A DNA stretch of 64,000 nt from Saccharothrix carnea (GTDB lineage: Bacteria > Actinomycetota > Actinomycetes > Mycobacteriales > Pseudonocardiaceae): positions 310,001 to 374,000 of the forward strand of contig NZ_PYAX01000001.1 in assembly GCF_003014735.1 (NCBI RefSeq), written 5' to 3'. Below, one piece after another: positions 34,153 through 42,682 of the stretch. Made by a program: the position numbers and the translations under genes. The notes under the pieces are model-generated. The model searched no databases. It was not told where the DNA came from and worked only from the letters and a program-made list of their open reading frames with translations. How positions within the stretch are numbered: the stretch's first letter is position 1; each line of letters opens with the position of its first letter.

Positions 34153-36093
34153 CTACGCGGCTCGGGCCGCGCGCACGACGCCGGCCACCTGGTCTGCGGA
34201 CAGTTCATCCAGGCGCACGCACGCCGCTTCCAGCGCGTCCGCCACCCGTGCCGCCAGGCCGAGCCTGACCGGGCCGTGCTCGCAGTCCACCACCACCGAC
34301 GCCACCCGGTCGGCGGCCAGCATCCCCGCCGCGCGCAACGCGTCGCGCATCGGGTCGCCGCCCGTGCCCGCCGCCGTGGCACGGCCATCGGTGAGCAGCA
34401 CGAGCAGCGGTCGGCGGCGCGGGTCGCGCACGCGTTCGGTCGCCAGCACGTGCCGGGCGCGCAGCAGTCCATCGGCCAGCGGCGTCCGGCCGCCGGTGCG
34501 CAGGGCGCGCAGCCGGGCCGCCGCCGCGTCCACCGAGTTCGTCGGCGGCAGGGCGACCTGGGCCTCACGACCGCGGAACGTCACCACGCCGACCTTGTCG
34601 CGCCGCTGGTAGGCGTCGCGGAGCAGGGAGATCACCGCGCCGCTGACCGCCGACATGCGCTGCCGGGCCGCCATCGACCCGGACGCGTCGACCACGAACA
34701 GCACGAGGTTGCCCTCCTTGCCCTCCCGCACCGAGAGCCGCAGGTCCGCGCCCCTCAGCTCCAGGCCGGGACCGCTGCGGCCCCGGGCCGCCTGGTGCGG
34801 TGCGGCGGCGGCGAGCGTGCCGACCAGGTGCAGGCCGGTTCCGTCCACCGTGGACGAGCGGACCACGCGGCCGGTGCGGGCACGTGCCCGCGACCGCTTG
34901 CCCGGCGCACCCTCGCCGACCCCCGGCACCTGCAACAACCGGGCGCGGAACGCGGGCGCCGGCGCGTGCGACCGCTCGGCGGAGCCTTGTCCGTCCGAAG
35001 TGGACTCCGATGGTTCGCCGGGAAGCGACGAGCCGCCACCGTCGTCGTCCGGGCCTTCGGGGTCGCCTTCCGGCTCTTCCCCGGCGGCTTCCGCGCCCTG
35101 CTGGAGGGCGTCGTCCAGCTGCTCCTGCTCCAGGCCCGGCTCGTCGAACGGGTCGCGGCGCTTGCGGTGCGGCAGCGCCAGCCGCACGGCCGCCTCCACG
35201 TCCTCCTCGGCCACCTCGGCGGCACCACGCCAGGCGGCGTGCGCGGTCGCCGTGCGGGCCACGACCAGGTCCGCGCGCATCCCGTCCACCTCGAACGCGG
35301 CGCAGATCGCGGCGATGCGGCGCAGTTCGGCGTCCGGCAGCACGACGTCCTCGAGCCGGTCGCGGGCGGCGACGATCCGCCGTGCCAACTCCTGGTCGGC
35401 TTCGGCCCAGCGGGCGGCGAAGCCCTCGGGGTCGGCTTCGTAGGCCAACCGGCGCCGCACGACCTCGGTCCGCGTCGGCACGTCCCGCGACGCGCGCACC
35501 GCGACCGTGAGGCCGAAGCGGTCCAGCAGCTGCGGCCGCAACTCGCCCTCCTCCGGGTTCATGGTGCCCACCAGGAGGAACGACGCGGCGTGCGAGACGG
35601 ATACGCCCTCGCGCTCGACGTGCGCGCGGCCCATCGCGGCGGCGTCGAGGAGCAGGTCCACGAGGTGGTCGTGCAGCAGGTTCACCTCGTCCACGTACAG
35701 CACGCCCCGGTGCGCCGCGGCCAGCAGACCCGGCTGGTAGGCGCGGACGCCCTCGGTCAACGCGCGCTCCAGGTCGAGCGAGCCGATCAGCCGGTCCTCC
35801 GTCGCGCCGACCGGCAGCTCGACCAGCCGGGCCGGGCGGCGTTCCGCGCCGTGGCCGTGCGGCCCGTCCGGGCAGTCGGTGGGCACGGCCGGGTCGCAGC
35901 CGAACCGGCAGCCCGGCACCACGTCCAGCTCGGGCAGCAGCGCGGCGAGCGCGCGGACCACGGTCGACTTCGCGGTGCCCTTCTCACCTCGGACGAGCAC
36001 CCCGCCGATACCGGGGTGCACGGCGTTGAGCAGCAGTGCCGTGCGGAGGTCGTCGTGGCCGACGACAGCGGAAAAGGGGAAACGCGCGCCCAT
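34153..36093 (-). CDS. Magnesium/cobalt chelatase, fused ChlI (AAA+) and ChlD (VWA) subunits
   Basis: A 646-residue protein. The N-terminal AAA+ ATPase has Walker [10 protein letters not shown] (36-44) and Walker B '[17 protein letters not shown]', with the family '[20 protein letters not shown]' segment. An acidic/Pro linker (about 350-425) leads to a von Willebrand A domain with the MIDAS motif DASGSM (about 467-472) and '[13 protein letters not shown]'. In cobalamin synthesis such ChlI/ChlD proteins assist CobN in cobalt insertion; no cobN is in this window. ATG 36093. It is the first gene after the cobalamin riboswitch. Confidence 0.93.
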   Translation of the reverse strand: MGARFPFSAVVGHDDLRTALLLNAVHPGIGGVLVRGEKGTAKSTVVRALAALLPELDVVPGCRFGCDPAVPTDCPDGPHGHGAERRPARLVELPVGATEDRLIGSLDLERALTEGVRAYQPGLLAAAHRGVLYVDEVNLLHDHLVDLLLDAAAMGRAHVEREGVSVSHAASFLLVGTMNPEEGELRPQLLDRFGLTVAVRASRDVPTRTEVVRRRLAYEADPEGFAARWAEADQELARRIVAARDRLEDVVLPDAELRRIAAICAAFEVDGMRADLVVARTATAHAAWRGAAEVAEEDVEAAVRLALPHRKRRDPFDEPGLEQEQLDDALQQGAEAAGEEPEGDPEGPDDDGGGSSLPGEPSESTSDGQGSAERSHAPAPAFRARLLQVPGVGEGAPGKRSRARARTGRVVRSSTVDGTGLHLVGTLAAAAPHQAARGRSGPGLELRGADLRLSVREGKEGNLVLFVVDASGSMAARQRMSAVSGAVISLLRDAYQRRDKVGVVTFRGREAQVALPPTNSVDAAAARLRALRTGGRTPLADGLLRARHVLATERVRDPRRRPLLVLLTDGRATAAGTGGDPMRDALRAAGMLAADRVASVVVDCEHGPVRLGLAARVADALEAACVRLDELSADQVAGVVRAARAA

Positions 36094-36114
36094 GCGGCGG
36101 TGTCCTTCCTCGGG

Positions 36115-36255
36115 TGTCCACGCCCGTGTCCGGTCGATGAGTCGGGGGTCGAGTTCCTGACTCCCGGGCTCCTCGGTCCGGTCACAGTGGCGGGACCGTG
36201 CCGGATTCACACCGGCTTCCTCGCGCACCCCCTCAAGCCTGGGCATCGTCGCACT
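36115..36255 (-). promoter_or_regulatory. Cobalamin (AdoCbl) riboswitch
   Basis: On the minus strand the region reads GAAGCCGGTGTGAATCCGGC, then ACGGTCCCGCCACTGTGA and AGTCAGGAACTCG, which are the conserved core segments and B12 box of cobalamin riboswitches. It lies directly upstream of the chelatase-cobO-cobB-cobM-cobL-cbiG operon, so adenosylcobalamin should turn the operon off. The outer limits are approximate because the 5' and 3' stems were not folded. The start codon is about 20 bases beyond its end, consistent with translational control. Confidence 0.88.
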
Positions 36256-36342
36256 TCCCCGGCCACCCTCCAAGCCCTGAGCGGGCGACCACGATCACAC
36301 ACCGGCTGTCGGTACGGCAGCCGCGGTCCGCGTGGGCAGGTG

Positions 36343-37551
36343 TCAACGCCGCCCGGAGGCCGTGGACCGCAGGCGGGCTGGGCCGGCGGGCTCCCCCGGC
36401 TCCACCTCCACGCTCAACGGCGCGCGGAACGACAGCAGGCCCAGCATCGGTGGTGGTCCGGTGGAGGTCAGGTGCAGGTCGGGGAAGCGTCGGGCGGTCT
36501 CCCGGAGCACCACCTCGGCCTCCAGCCTGGCCAGGCCCGCGCCGAGGCAGAAGTGCCTGCCGAAGCCGAACGCCAGGTGCCTGCGGGCGTTCGGCCTGGC
36601 CGGGCAGAACCGCTCCGGTTCGGCGAACACGTCCGGGTCCGAGCCGCTGCCCGCCAGCATCAGCAGCAACGGCGCACCGGCCGGGACGTCCACCCCGGAG
36701 AGCGTGACCGGCTCGGCCGCGATCCGGCGCCACGTGCTCACCGGCGGATCGCGCCGCAGCACCTCCTCGACGCACGCGGCGGCGAAGCCCGGCTCGCCCA
36801 GCCGCGACCACAGGCCGTCCTCCCGCAGCACGGCGTGGAACGCCGCGCTCAGCAGCTGGGTCGTCGTCTCCTGGCCCGCGATCAGCAGGAAGTAGCACAG
36901 CCCGGCCGCGTCCCGGATCGGCACGCCCTGCGCCCGCAACGCGCCGAACAGGTCGTCACCACCGGGGTCGGCGGCCTTGATCCGGGAGGTCAGCCACTGG
37001 TGGAACGCGGCGGCGGGGCGGGCCAGCTCGTGCTGCCGCTCCAGCGTGACGTCACCCCAGAACAGCTCCAACGACGCCGTGCTCCACGCCTTGAGCGCGT
37101 CGACGTCCACGTCCCGGATGCCCATGACCTCCAGCAGCACGATCGCGGGCAGGTCGCGGGCCACGGCCGCGTGCAGGTCGGCACGTCCGCTCAACCCGTC
37201 CAGCCGTTCGGCGGTCAGCTCCGCGATCCGCGGCCCCAAGGCCGCCACCCGCGCCGGGGTGAGGAACCGGGAGACCAGGCGACGCAGGTCGGCGTGCGTG
37301 TCGGTGCCGTTGTTGGCCAGCGTCGGCGGCAGCGAGAACCCGGCCCGCGCCAGCACCCGCAGCACCGGGCGCGGGATCGGGACGACGGCGGTCAGCGCGT
37401 TGTCCGGGTGGAAGCGGTGCGGGTCCGCCAGCACGGCGCGCACGTCGTCGTAGCGGCTGACCAGCCACAACCCGGTCCGCTCGTCGCGGTGGACCGGCGC
37501 GTTCTCGCGCAACGAGCGCAGGTCGGCAGGCTCCGGCTGGAAGAGGTCCAC
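36343..37551 (-). CDS. Cytochrome P450
   Basis: A 402-residue bacterial P450. The heme-binding loop is 'FGFGRHFCLGAGLARLE' (Cys335), the oxygen-activation helix has 'LLIAGQETTTQLLSAAF', and the ExxR motif is in 'CVEEVLRRDPPVSTWRR'. It is soluble and would need a ferredoxin and reductase from elsewhere. The substrate is unknown. GTG 37551 is 36 bp from the divergent bioF start; since bacterial BioI P450s supply pimelate for biotin, a link is possible but unproven. The C-terminus ends in a basic tail ('GPARLRSTASGRR'). Confidence 0.94.
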   Translation of the reverse strand: MDLFQPEPADLRSLRENAPVHRDERTGLWLVSRYDDVRAVLADPHRFHPDNALTAVVPIPRPVLRVLARAGFSLPPTLANNGTDTHADLRRLVSRFLTPARVAALGPRIAELTAERLDGLSGRADLHAAVARDLPAIVLLEVMGIRDVDVDALKAWSTASLELFWGDVTLERQHELARPAAAFHQWLTSRIKAADPGGDDLFGALRAQGVPIRDAAGLCYFLLIAGQETTTQLLSAAFHAVLREDGLWSRLGEPGFAAACVEEVLRRDPPVSTWRRIAAEPVTLSGVDVPAGAPLLLMLAGSGSDPDVFAEPERFCPARPNARRHLAFGFGRHFCLGAGLARLEAEVVLRETARRFPDLHLTSTGPPPMLGLLSFRAPLSVEVEPGEPAGPARLRSTASGRR

Positions 37552-37587
37552 GCCGGCACGGTAACCGCCGGATGCGACACTGCCGGC

Positions 37588-38766
37588 GTGAGTGTGCGCA
37601 CAGGTGACTCGGTGTTCGACTGGATCGACACGCGTGCCGAGGCCCGGGCGAAAGCCGGTCTGGCCCGCCGCGTCCGACCGCGCCCCGCCGACTCGACGAA
37701 CCTCGACCTGGCGTCGAACGACTACCTCGGTCTGGCCCGCGACAAGCGGGTGACGGGTGCCGCCGCGGCGGCGACGCTGCGCTGGGGCGCGGGCTCGACG
37801 GGATCGCGGCTGGTCACCGGTTCCACCGACCTGCACACCGAGCTGGAGTACGAGCTGGCGAACTTCTGCGGCGCGCAGTCCGCGCTGGTGTTCTCCTCGG
37901 GCTACGCGGCGAACCTGGGCGCGCTGACCGCGTTGTCCGGCCCCGGCACGGCGATCGTGGCCGACCAGCACATTCACGCCTCCCTGATCGACGGCACCCG
38001 GCTGTCCAAGGCGGACGTCGTGGTCGCCGGGCACTGCGACGTCGGACAGGTCACCCACGCCCTGGCCACGCGCGGCAAGCGGCGGGCGCTGGTGGTGACC
38101 GACTCGGTGTTCTCCGTGGACGGCGACCTGGCACCGCTGGCGGACCTGGCCGCGGCCTGCCGCGAGCACGACGCTGCGCTGGTCGTGGACGACGCGCACG
38201 GCCTCGGCGTGGTCGGTGACGGCGGGCGCGGCGCGGTGCACGCGGCGGGCCTGGCCAAGGCGCCCGACGTGGTGACCACGGTGACGCTGTCCAAGTCGCT
38301 CGGCGCGCAGGGCGGCGCGGTGCTCGGACCGAGCCGGGTGATCAAGCACCTGGTCGACACCGCGCGCACGTTCATCTTCGACACCGGGCTCGCACCGGCC
38401 AGCGCGGCGGCGTCACTGGCCGCGTTGAAGGTGCTGCGGGACGAGCCGGAACGGCCCGCGCGCGCCCTGGAAGTGGCTCAGGACCTGGCGTTCCGGCTGA
38501 AGGAGAAGGGGCTGCGGGTCAGCACGCCGACCGCGGCCGTCGTGTCCGTGCAGGCGCCGTCGCCCGAGGCGGCGTTCGACTGGGCGGAGGCGTGCCGCGC
38601 GCAGGGGGTGGTCGTCGGGTGCTTCCGCCCGCCTTCGGTGCCGGACCGGATCTCCCGGCTGCGCCTGACCGCCCGCGCCGACCTGTCGGAGGGCGACATC
38701 GAGCGCGCCGTGCGGGTGATCACGGAGACCGGCGCATCCGCAGGTGCGGTATCCCGTCCTCGATGA
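37588..38766 (+). CDS. bioF: 8-amino-7-oxononanoate synthase (BioF-like)
   Basis: A 392-residue alpha-oxoamine synthase of the fold-type I PLP family. It condenses pimeloyl-thioester and L-alanine in biotin synthesis. The matching segments are 'NDYLGLARDKRVTGAAAAAT', 'GAGSTGSRLVTGSTDLHTEL', 'VVDDAHGLGVVGDGGRG' and the Schiff-base lysine in 'TLSKSLGAQGGAV' (K236). Related enzymes (KBL, ALAS, SPT) share the fold, so BioF is the best but not exclusive call. No other bio genes are adjacent. The last about 47 bp overlap the converging GNAT gene. Confidence 0.9.
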   Translation: MSVRTGDSVFDWIDTRAEARAKAGLARRVRPRPADSTNLDLASNDYLGLARDKRVTGAAAAATLRWGAGSTGSRLVTGSTDLHTELEYELANFCGAQSALVFSSGYAANLGALTALSGPGTAIVADQHIHASLIDGTRLSKADVVVAGHCDVGQVTHALATRGKRRALVVTDSVFSVDGDLAPLADLAAACREHDAALVVDDAHGLGVVGDGGRGAVHAAGLAKAPDVVTTVTLSKSLGAQGGAVLGPSRVIKHLVDTARTFIFDTGLAPASAAASLAALKVLRDEPERPARALEVAQDLAFRLKEKGLRVSTPTAAVVSVQAPSPEAAFDWAEACRAQGVVVGCFRPPSVPDRISRLRLTARADLSEGDIERAVRVITETGASAGAVSRPR

Positions 38767-39178
38767 ACTCCGCGCCCTGCGGCTCGAAGCCGAACGACGC
38801 GTAGAAGTCGACCACGTAGGTCTGCGCGTCCAGCACGCACTCCACCCGGCCGACCTCGGCCAGCGCCGCCTCCACCAGCCGGCGGCTGTAGCCGCGACCG
38901 CGGGCGGCACGGGCCGTGCAGACCCGGCCGATGCGGAACGTGCCACCGGGCTCCTCCAGCAGCCGCAGGTAGGCCTGGGGTGCGGGTGAGTCGTCGGCTT
39001 CCAGCCAGAAGTGCCGGGTGCCCGGTTCGAGGTCACGCCCGTCCGGGTCCGCGTAGACGGAGTTCTGCTCCACGACGAACACCTCGGAGCGCAGCTTGAG
39101 CACGGCGTAGAGCTGGTCGGGCGTCAGGTCGGCCGACCACTGCCGGCGCAGCGTCGCCGGGTAGGGGTGTGAGCGCAC
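38720..39178 (-). CDS. GNAT-family N-acetyltransferase (ElaA-like)
   Basis: A 152-residue acetyltransferase. The ElaA-type N-terminus 'WSADLTPDQLYAVLKLRSEV' and 'FVVEQNSVYADPDGRDLEPG' are followed by the acetyl-CoA loop 'IGRVCTARAARGRGYSRRLV' and the C-terminal 'VVDFYASFGFEPQGAEFIED'. Substrate unknown. GTG 39178 is chosen because the sequence upstream is not coding-like. The 3' end overlaps bioF by 47 bp on the opposite strand. It ends a short minus-strand group with the S1 protease 20 bp upstream. Confidence 0.9.
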   Translation of the reverse strand: MRSHPYPATLRRQWSADLTPDQLYAVLKLRSEVFVVEQNSVYADPDGRDLEPGTRHFWLEADDSPAPQAYLRLLEEPGGTFRIGRVCTARAARGRGYSRRLVEAALAEVGRVECVLDAQTYVVDFYASFGFEPQGAEFIEDGIPHLRMRRSP

Positions 39179-39198
39179 CCCACTGTGGTACCACAGTC

Positions 39199-39918
39199 TC
39201 AGATTTGGTCCCGGTACCGGCTCAGCCGCGTGTAGACGCCGGGTTGACCGGGACGGGCGCAGCCGCGGCCGTAGGACACGACGCCCACCAGCTCGCCCGC
39301 CGCGGTGAGCGGACCGCCCGAGTCGCCCTCGCAGGCGTCTTTGCCGCCCTCCGGGTAACCCGCGCACAGCATCCCGCCCGGCCGGTAGTCGGGCACCTGG
39401 GCCGCGCAGTCGGCGTCCGCCCGGATCGGCACGTCCACCTCCAGCAGCCGCCGGCTCGGCGGGCCGAACTCACCGGTCCGGCCCCAGCCGTACACCCTGG
39501 CCTGGCCCGGGGCGGCGTCGGCGATGCGGATCGGCCGGTACGGCAGCGGGGCGGCGAGGGTGAGGGTGGCCACGTCGTCACCGGCGGAGACCTCGGTGTA
39601 GGCGGGGTGCCGCCAGAGCGCGGCGACCCCGACCGCCCGGCCTTCGGAGGTGTCGAGGTCGGCGCGGCCGGCGACGGCGACCAGGTCGGCGGGCCGCCGG
39701 TCACGGGTGCCGAGCGTGGTGCGGGCGAACGTGCAGTGCGCGGCCGTGACCACCTTGTCCGGTGCGATCAGCGCGCCGCCGCAGAAGAACGTGCCCTGGT
39801 CGAACAACGCCACCGCCCACGGTGTCACGGGCGCTTCCCGGCCGCCCACGATCGCGTCCGCGGGCAGCGCGGACAGGACCAGCACGAGAACGGCGAAGAC
39901 CGGCGCGCTGATGCGCAT
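39199..39918 (-). CDS. Secreted trypsin-like serine protease 2 (family S1), no propeptide
   Basis: A 239-residue protease. The signal peptide '[20 protein letters not shown]' ends in DA directly followed by IVGGREAP, so signal peptidase cleavage alone would expose the mature Ile N-terminus. Catalytic residues: His61 (TAAHC), Asp115 (GDDVATL) and Ser200 (GDSGGP), with Asp194 giving Lys/Arg specificity. Similar to the two other S1 proteases of the window but with a distinct loop '[20 protein letters not shown]'. ATG 39918. Only 20 bp separate it from the GNAT gene, which may be co-transcribed. Confidence 0.94.
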   Translation of the reverse strand: MRISAPVFAVLVLVLSALPADAIVGGREAPVTPWAVALFDQGTFFCGGALIAPDKVVTAAHCTFARTTLGTRDRRPADLVAVAGRADLDTSEGRAVGVAALWRHPAYTEVSAGDDVATLTLAAPLPYRPIRIADAAPGQARVYGWGRTGEFGPPSRRLLEVDVPIRADADCAAQVPDYRPGGMLCAGYPEGGKDACEGDSGGPLTAAGELVGVVSYGRGCARPGQPGVYTRLSRYRDQI

Positions 39919-40053
39919 GGAGCACCCTTCCTACGACGTGTGGCCGAATGGGCACCGACCGTAGCGGAAGGCGTTCACGAGCGGCAGTGGGGTATGAGAT
40001 CCGGAAAATCTGTTGTTAGAGTGCTTTGGTGCCGAAGATTTGACGGCCAGTGA

Positions 40054-40074
40054 GACAGATCACGGCGATCTGTC
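40054..40074. promoter_or_regulatory. Perfect palindrome upstream of the LysE gene
   Basis: GACAGATC (40054-40061) and GATCTGTC (40067-40074) are perfect 8-bp arms around ACGGC. It lies 21 bp before the ATG and 3 bp after a TTGACGG stretch. It could be an operator or a hairpin in the leader; its symmetry and promoter position favour an operator. Confidence 0.5.
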
Positions 40075-40095
40075 CGGAACATGAGGGAGGTTTTC

Positions 40096-40701
40096 ATGCA
40101 CCTGGACTTCACCCAGCTGCCGGCGTTCCTGATCGCTTGCGCGGTGGTCGTGCTGACGCCGGGCGTGGACGCCTTCCTCCTGCTGCGCACCTCGATGCGG
40201 TCCGGCACCCGGGCCGGGCTGCTGGCGCTGGCGGGCATCCACACCGCGGCCTTCGTTCAGGTGGCGTTGGTCATCTCGGGGCTGGGCGTGGTGATCGCCC
40301 GCTACCCCGCCGTGCTGACCGGGCTGCGCTGGATCGGCGCGGCGTACCTGCTCTACCTGGCGGTGACGATCACCCGCGGGCTGCTGCGGCGTTCGGGCGG
40401 CGAGGTGGTGGCGGTCGCGCCCCGGCCGTTCCGGCAGGGCTTCCTGACCAACATCACCAACCCGAAGATGCTGCTGTTCTCGCTGGCGTTCCTACCGCAG
40501 TTCATCGGCACGGGAGACCCGGCGTTCCAGCTCGGGATGCTCGCCGCGGTGTTCCTCGGACTGGCCGCGCTGTGGGAGCTGACGATCGTGGTCGCCGCGG
40601 CCCGCGTCGCGGGTTCGCTGCGCCGACCCGGCGTGACCACGGCGCTGGACGCGGTGTGCGCGGCGGTGTTCCTGACCATGTCGATCGGGCTCGTGCTCTA
40701 G
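40096..40701 (+). CDS. LysE-type amino-acid/threonine exporter
   Basis: A 201-residue inner-membrane protein of the LysE/RhtB family with about six hydrophobic segments. The family N-terminal pattern is 'FLIACAVVVLTPGVDAFLLL' with 'RTSMRSGTRAGLLALAGIHT', and the loop 'RQGFLTNITNPKMLLFSLAF' is strongly conserved. It likely exports an amino acid or related compound. ATG 40096 has a good GGGAGG 7 bases upstream; an earlier ATG (40081) has a weaker context. A palindrome precedes it; a perfect terminator follows. Confidence 0.93.
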   Translation: MHLDFTQLPAFLIACAVVVLTPGVDAFLLLRTSMRSGTRAGLLALAGIHTAAFVQVALVISGLGVVIARYPAVLTGLRWIGAAYLLYLAVTITRGLLRRSGGEVVAVAPRPFRQGFLTNITNPKMLLFSLAFLPQFIGTGDPAFQLGMLAAVFLGLAALWELTIVVAAARVAGSLRRPGVTTALDAVCAAVFLTMSIGLVL

Positions 40702-40719
40702 CGCCGCGACCCTCCAGCC

Positions 40720-40758
40720 CGGCGTGCGGACCCCCGAGGCCCGGAGGTCCGCACGCCG
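40720..40758. terminator. Bidirectional terminator between LysE and protease 3 genes
   Basis: A perfect 13-bp stem, CGGCGTGCGGACC (40720-40732) with GGTCCGCACGCCG (40746-40758). It lies between the LysE stop and the stop of the converging protease gene, so it may serve both. Confidence 0.8.
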
Positions 40759-40764
40759 CTCGCG

Positions 40765-41517
40765 TCAGACCCGCAGTTGCTGCTGGAGCACGTCGGCGTA
40801 CTTCTTGACCTCGCTGTAGACCCCCGGCTTGCCCGCCCGGGCACAACCCTCACCCCAAGAGGTGATGCCGATCAGCTTCCCGCCGGCCACGTACGGACCG
40901 CCCGAGTCGCCCTGGCAGGTGTCCACGCCGCCCTCGGGGTAGCCGGCGCAGGTCATCTCGTCCGGGTCGTACTGGGGGTACGCGTCGTGGCAGTACCCGT
41001 CCTCCATCACCGGCACGGTGGCACCCAGCAGGTACCGCGACGCCGCACCCTGCTCACTGGTCCGGCCCCAGCCCAGCACCAGGCCGTTCGTGCCCGGCTC
41101 ATACAGCCAGGCGTCGGACGGGCCGGCCAGCGGGAGGGGCGCGTACTCCACCGGCGCGCGCAACGTCAGCACCGCGACGTCGGCACCCTGGTCCGCCGAC
41201 GCGTAGTCCGGGTGGACCCAGATGTCGTCCAGCCGCACGACCTTGCCCTCGGCGCTGTTGCGGTCCTCGCGGCCCGCCACGACCCGCGTGTTCCTCGGCG
41301 TGCGCGAGACCGCGCAGTGCGCCGCGGTGACCACCTTGGTCGGGGCGACCAGCGTGCCGCCGCAGAACTGGTGACCGCTGGAGTCGGTCAGGTACACCAC
41401 CCACGGGTGATCGGCGATCGACACCCGATCACCGCCCACCACGCGCTCGTCCACGTCCGCCGCGGCGGTTCCCGCGAGAGCCATCAACATCGTCACCAAC
41501 AGCGCGGCAAGCCGCAT
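40765..41517 (-). CDS. Secreted trypsin-like serine protease 3 (family S1)
   Basis: A 250-residue protease, close to protease 1. Signal peptide about 1-20 ('MRLAALLVTMLMALAGTAAA'), then a five-residue propeptide DVDER ending in Arg before VVGG at 26, so activation can occur by trypsin-like (including self) cleavage. Triad: His67 (TAAHC), Asp113 (GADVAVL), Ser205 (GDSGGP); Asp199 sets Lys/Arg specificity. ATG 41517 has an AGGAGGAGG site upstream. It is transcribed alone; the adjacent M48 peptidase gene is 73 bp upstream on the same strand. Confidence 0.94.
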   Translation of the reverse strand: MRLAALLVTMLMALAGTAAADVDERVVGGDRVSIADHPWVVYLTDSSGHQFCGGTLVAPTKVVTAAHCAVSRTPRNTRVVAGREDRNSAEGKVVRLDDIWVHPDYASADQGADVAVLTLRAPVEYAPLPLAGPSDAWLYEPGTNGLVLGWGRTSEQGAASRYLLGATVPVMEDGYCHDAYPQYDPDEMTCAGYPEGGVDTCQGDSGGPYVAGGKLIGITSWGEGCARAGKPGVYSEVKKYADVLQQQLRV

Positions 41518-41589
41518 CGGCCCCTCCTCCTGATCCAAGACGTCAAGAGGAGGTTAGCCAGAACGGCCCATCTCGCAGGACCAATCGGG

Positions 41590-42612
41590 CTAGTCCGCTC
41601 CGGTGAACTTGTTCCGGACCTTGCCCGCGGCACCCACGAGCACGTCGCCGACCTCGTTGAACACCTTCATCAGCGGGTCCTCGGACTGGGCCGCGGACTC
41701 CTTGTACGACCGGGCCGCCGACTTGATGTCCTCGGTGAACGAGCTCGTCGGCCGGTCGTCCTCGCGGCGCTGGTACGAGCCGGTCAGGATGGCGCGGTAC
41801 TCCTCGCCCGCCGCCCACTTCTGCAGCTCGGCGGCGCGGACCACGGCCATCGGGTGCGTCAGCGGCCACGTCCGGATCAGCTTGAGCACGCTGTCGCGCA
41901 CGTCCTCGACCTGCTCGTACTCCTTGGCCTGCTTGAGGAACTCGGCCGTGTCGACCTGGGTGAGGTCCATGCCGCCCGCCATGGCGACGTGCACGCGCAG
42001 CGCGGCGGCCGGGTCCTGCCCGCACAGCAGGCCCGCCCGGTCGCAGGACAGCTCGGTCTTGCGGTACCACTCGCGCAGCGCGGCGATGATCGCGGTGATC
42101 GCCCAGTACCCGCCCGGCATCCAGCCCAGGCCGTGCTGCAGCTGCATGAGCCGTTGCAGGATCGTCTGGTACAGCGCGTGCCCGGACAGCACGTGCCCCA
42201 TCTCGTGCCCGATGGCGAACCGCAGGCCGTCCGCGTCCAGCAGCTCGATCAGGCCCGTGGTGAGCACGATGAACGGCTTGTCGATGCCCAGCGTCATGGC
42301 GTTGGGCACCGGGTCGCGCTTGATGAACAGCTCCGGCACCGGGTCGACGTCCAGCGTCGCCGCCGTCTCCGATCGGAGCCGGTCCAGCTCCGGGTACTGC
42401 TTCGGGCCCACCCTGATGCTCGACGCCAGGTAACCCAGCCGCTCACCGCGTTCGGTGAACGCCCCCGCCACCGCCTGCAACACCGGGCCGATCCCCGGCA
42501 CCGCGCGCAAGACCGCCAACGCCCCCCGGTCGACCGGGTGCTCGTACGCCCGCGGACTGATACCGGGGAACCGCACGCGTGCGCTCGACCGCTCGATCTC
42601 CTCGCTGCTCAT
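41590..42612 (-). CDS. M48-family (HtpX/Ste24-like) zinc metallopeptidase
   Basis: A 340-residue zinc protease. The HExxH site is in 'LRFAIGHEMGHVLSGHALYQ' (His136, Glu137, His140); the third ligand is the Glu of 'EWYRKTELSCDRAGLLCGQD', the M48 signature. N-terminal 'YELDRLRSETAATLDVDPVP' type sequence precedes it. Hydrophobicity is modest ('GYWAITAIIAALREW'), so membrane anchoring is uncertain. M48 enzymes of this COG0501 type take part in envelope protein quality control. ATG 42612 is divergent from an alpha/beta hydrolase gene, 70 bp away. Confidence 0.92.
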   Translation of the reverse strand: MSSEEIERSSARVRFPGISPRAYEHPVDRGALAVLRAVPGIGPVLQAVAGAFTERGERLGYLASSIRVGPKQYPELDRLRSETAATLDVDPVPELFIKRDPVPNAMTLGIDKPFIVLTTGLIELLDADGLRFAIGHEMGHVLSGHALYQTILQRLMQLQHGLGWMPGGYWAITAIIAALREWYRKTELSCDRAGLLCGQDPAAALRVHVAMAGGMDLTQVDTAEFLKQAKEYEQVEDVRDSVLKLIRTWPLTHPMAVVRAAELQKWAAGEEYRAILTGSYQRREDDRPTSSFTEDIKSAARSYKESAAQSEDPLMKVFNEVGDVLVGAAGKVRNKFTGAD

Positions 42613-42682
42613 GCTTCCCACAGTGCCACGACCCGTGACCCTCCTCTCCCCGTTCGGCGGAATCGGCGTGCACACTGACCGG

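Noticed and set aside
34276..37587. Very long plus-strand frame upstream of bioF through the chelatase and P450 region
   Set aside because: It is antisense to two well-supported genes and the riboswitch; only the bioF part from 37588 is coding.
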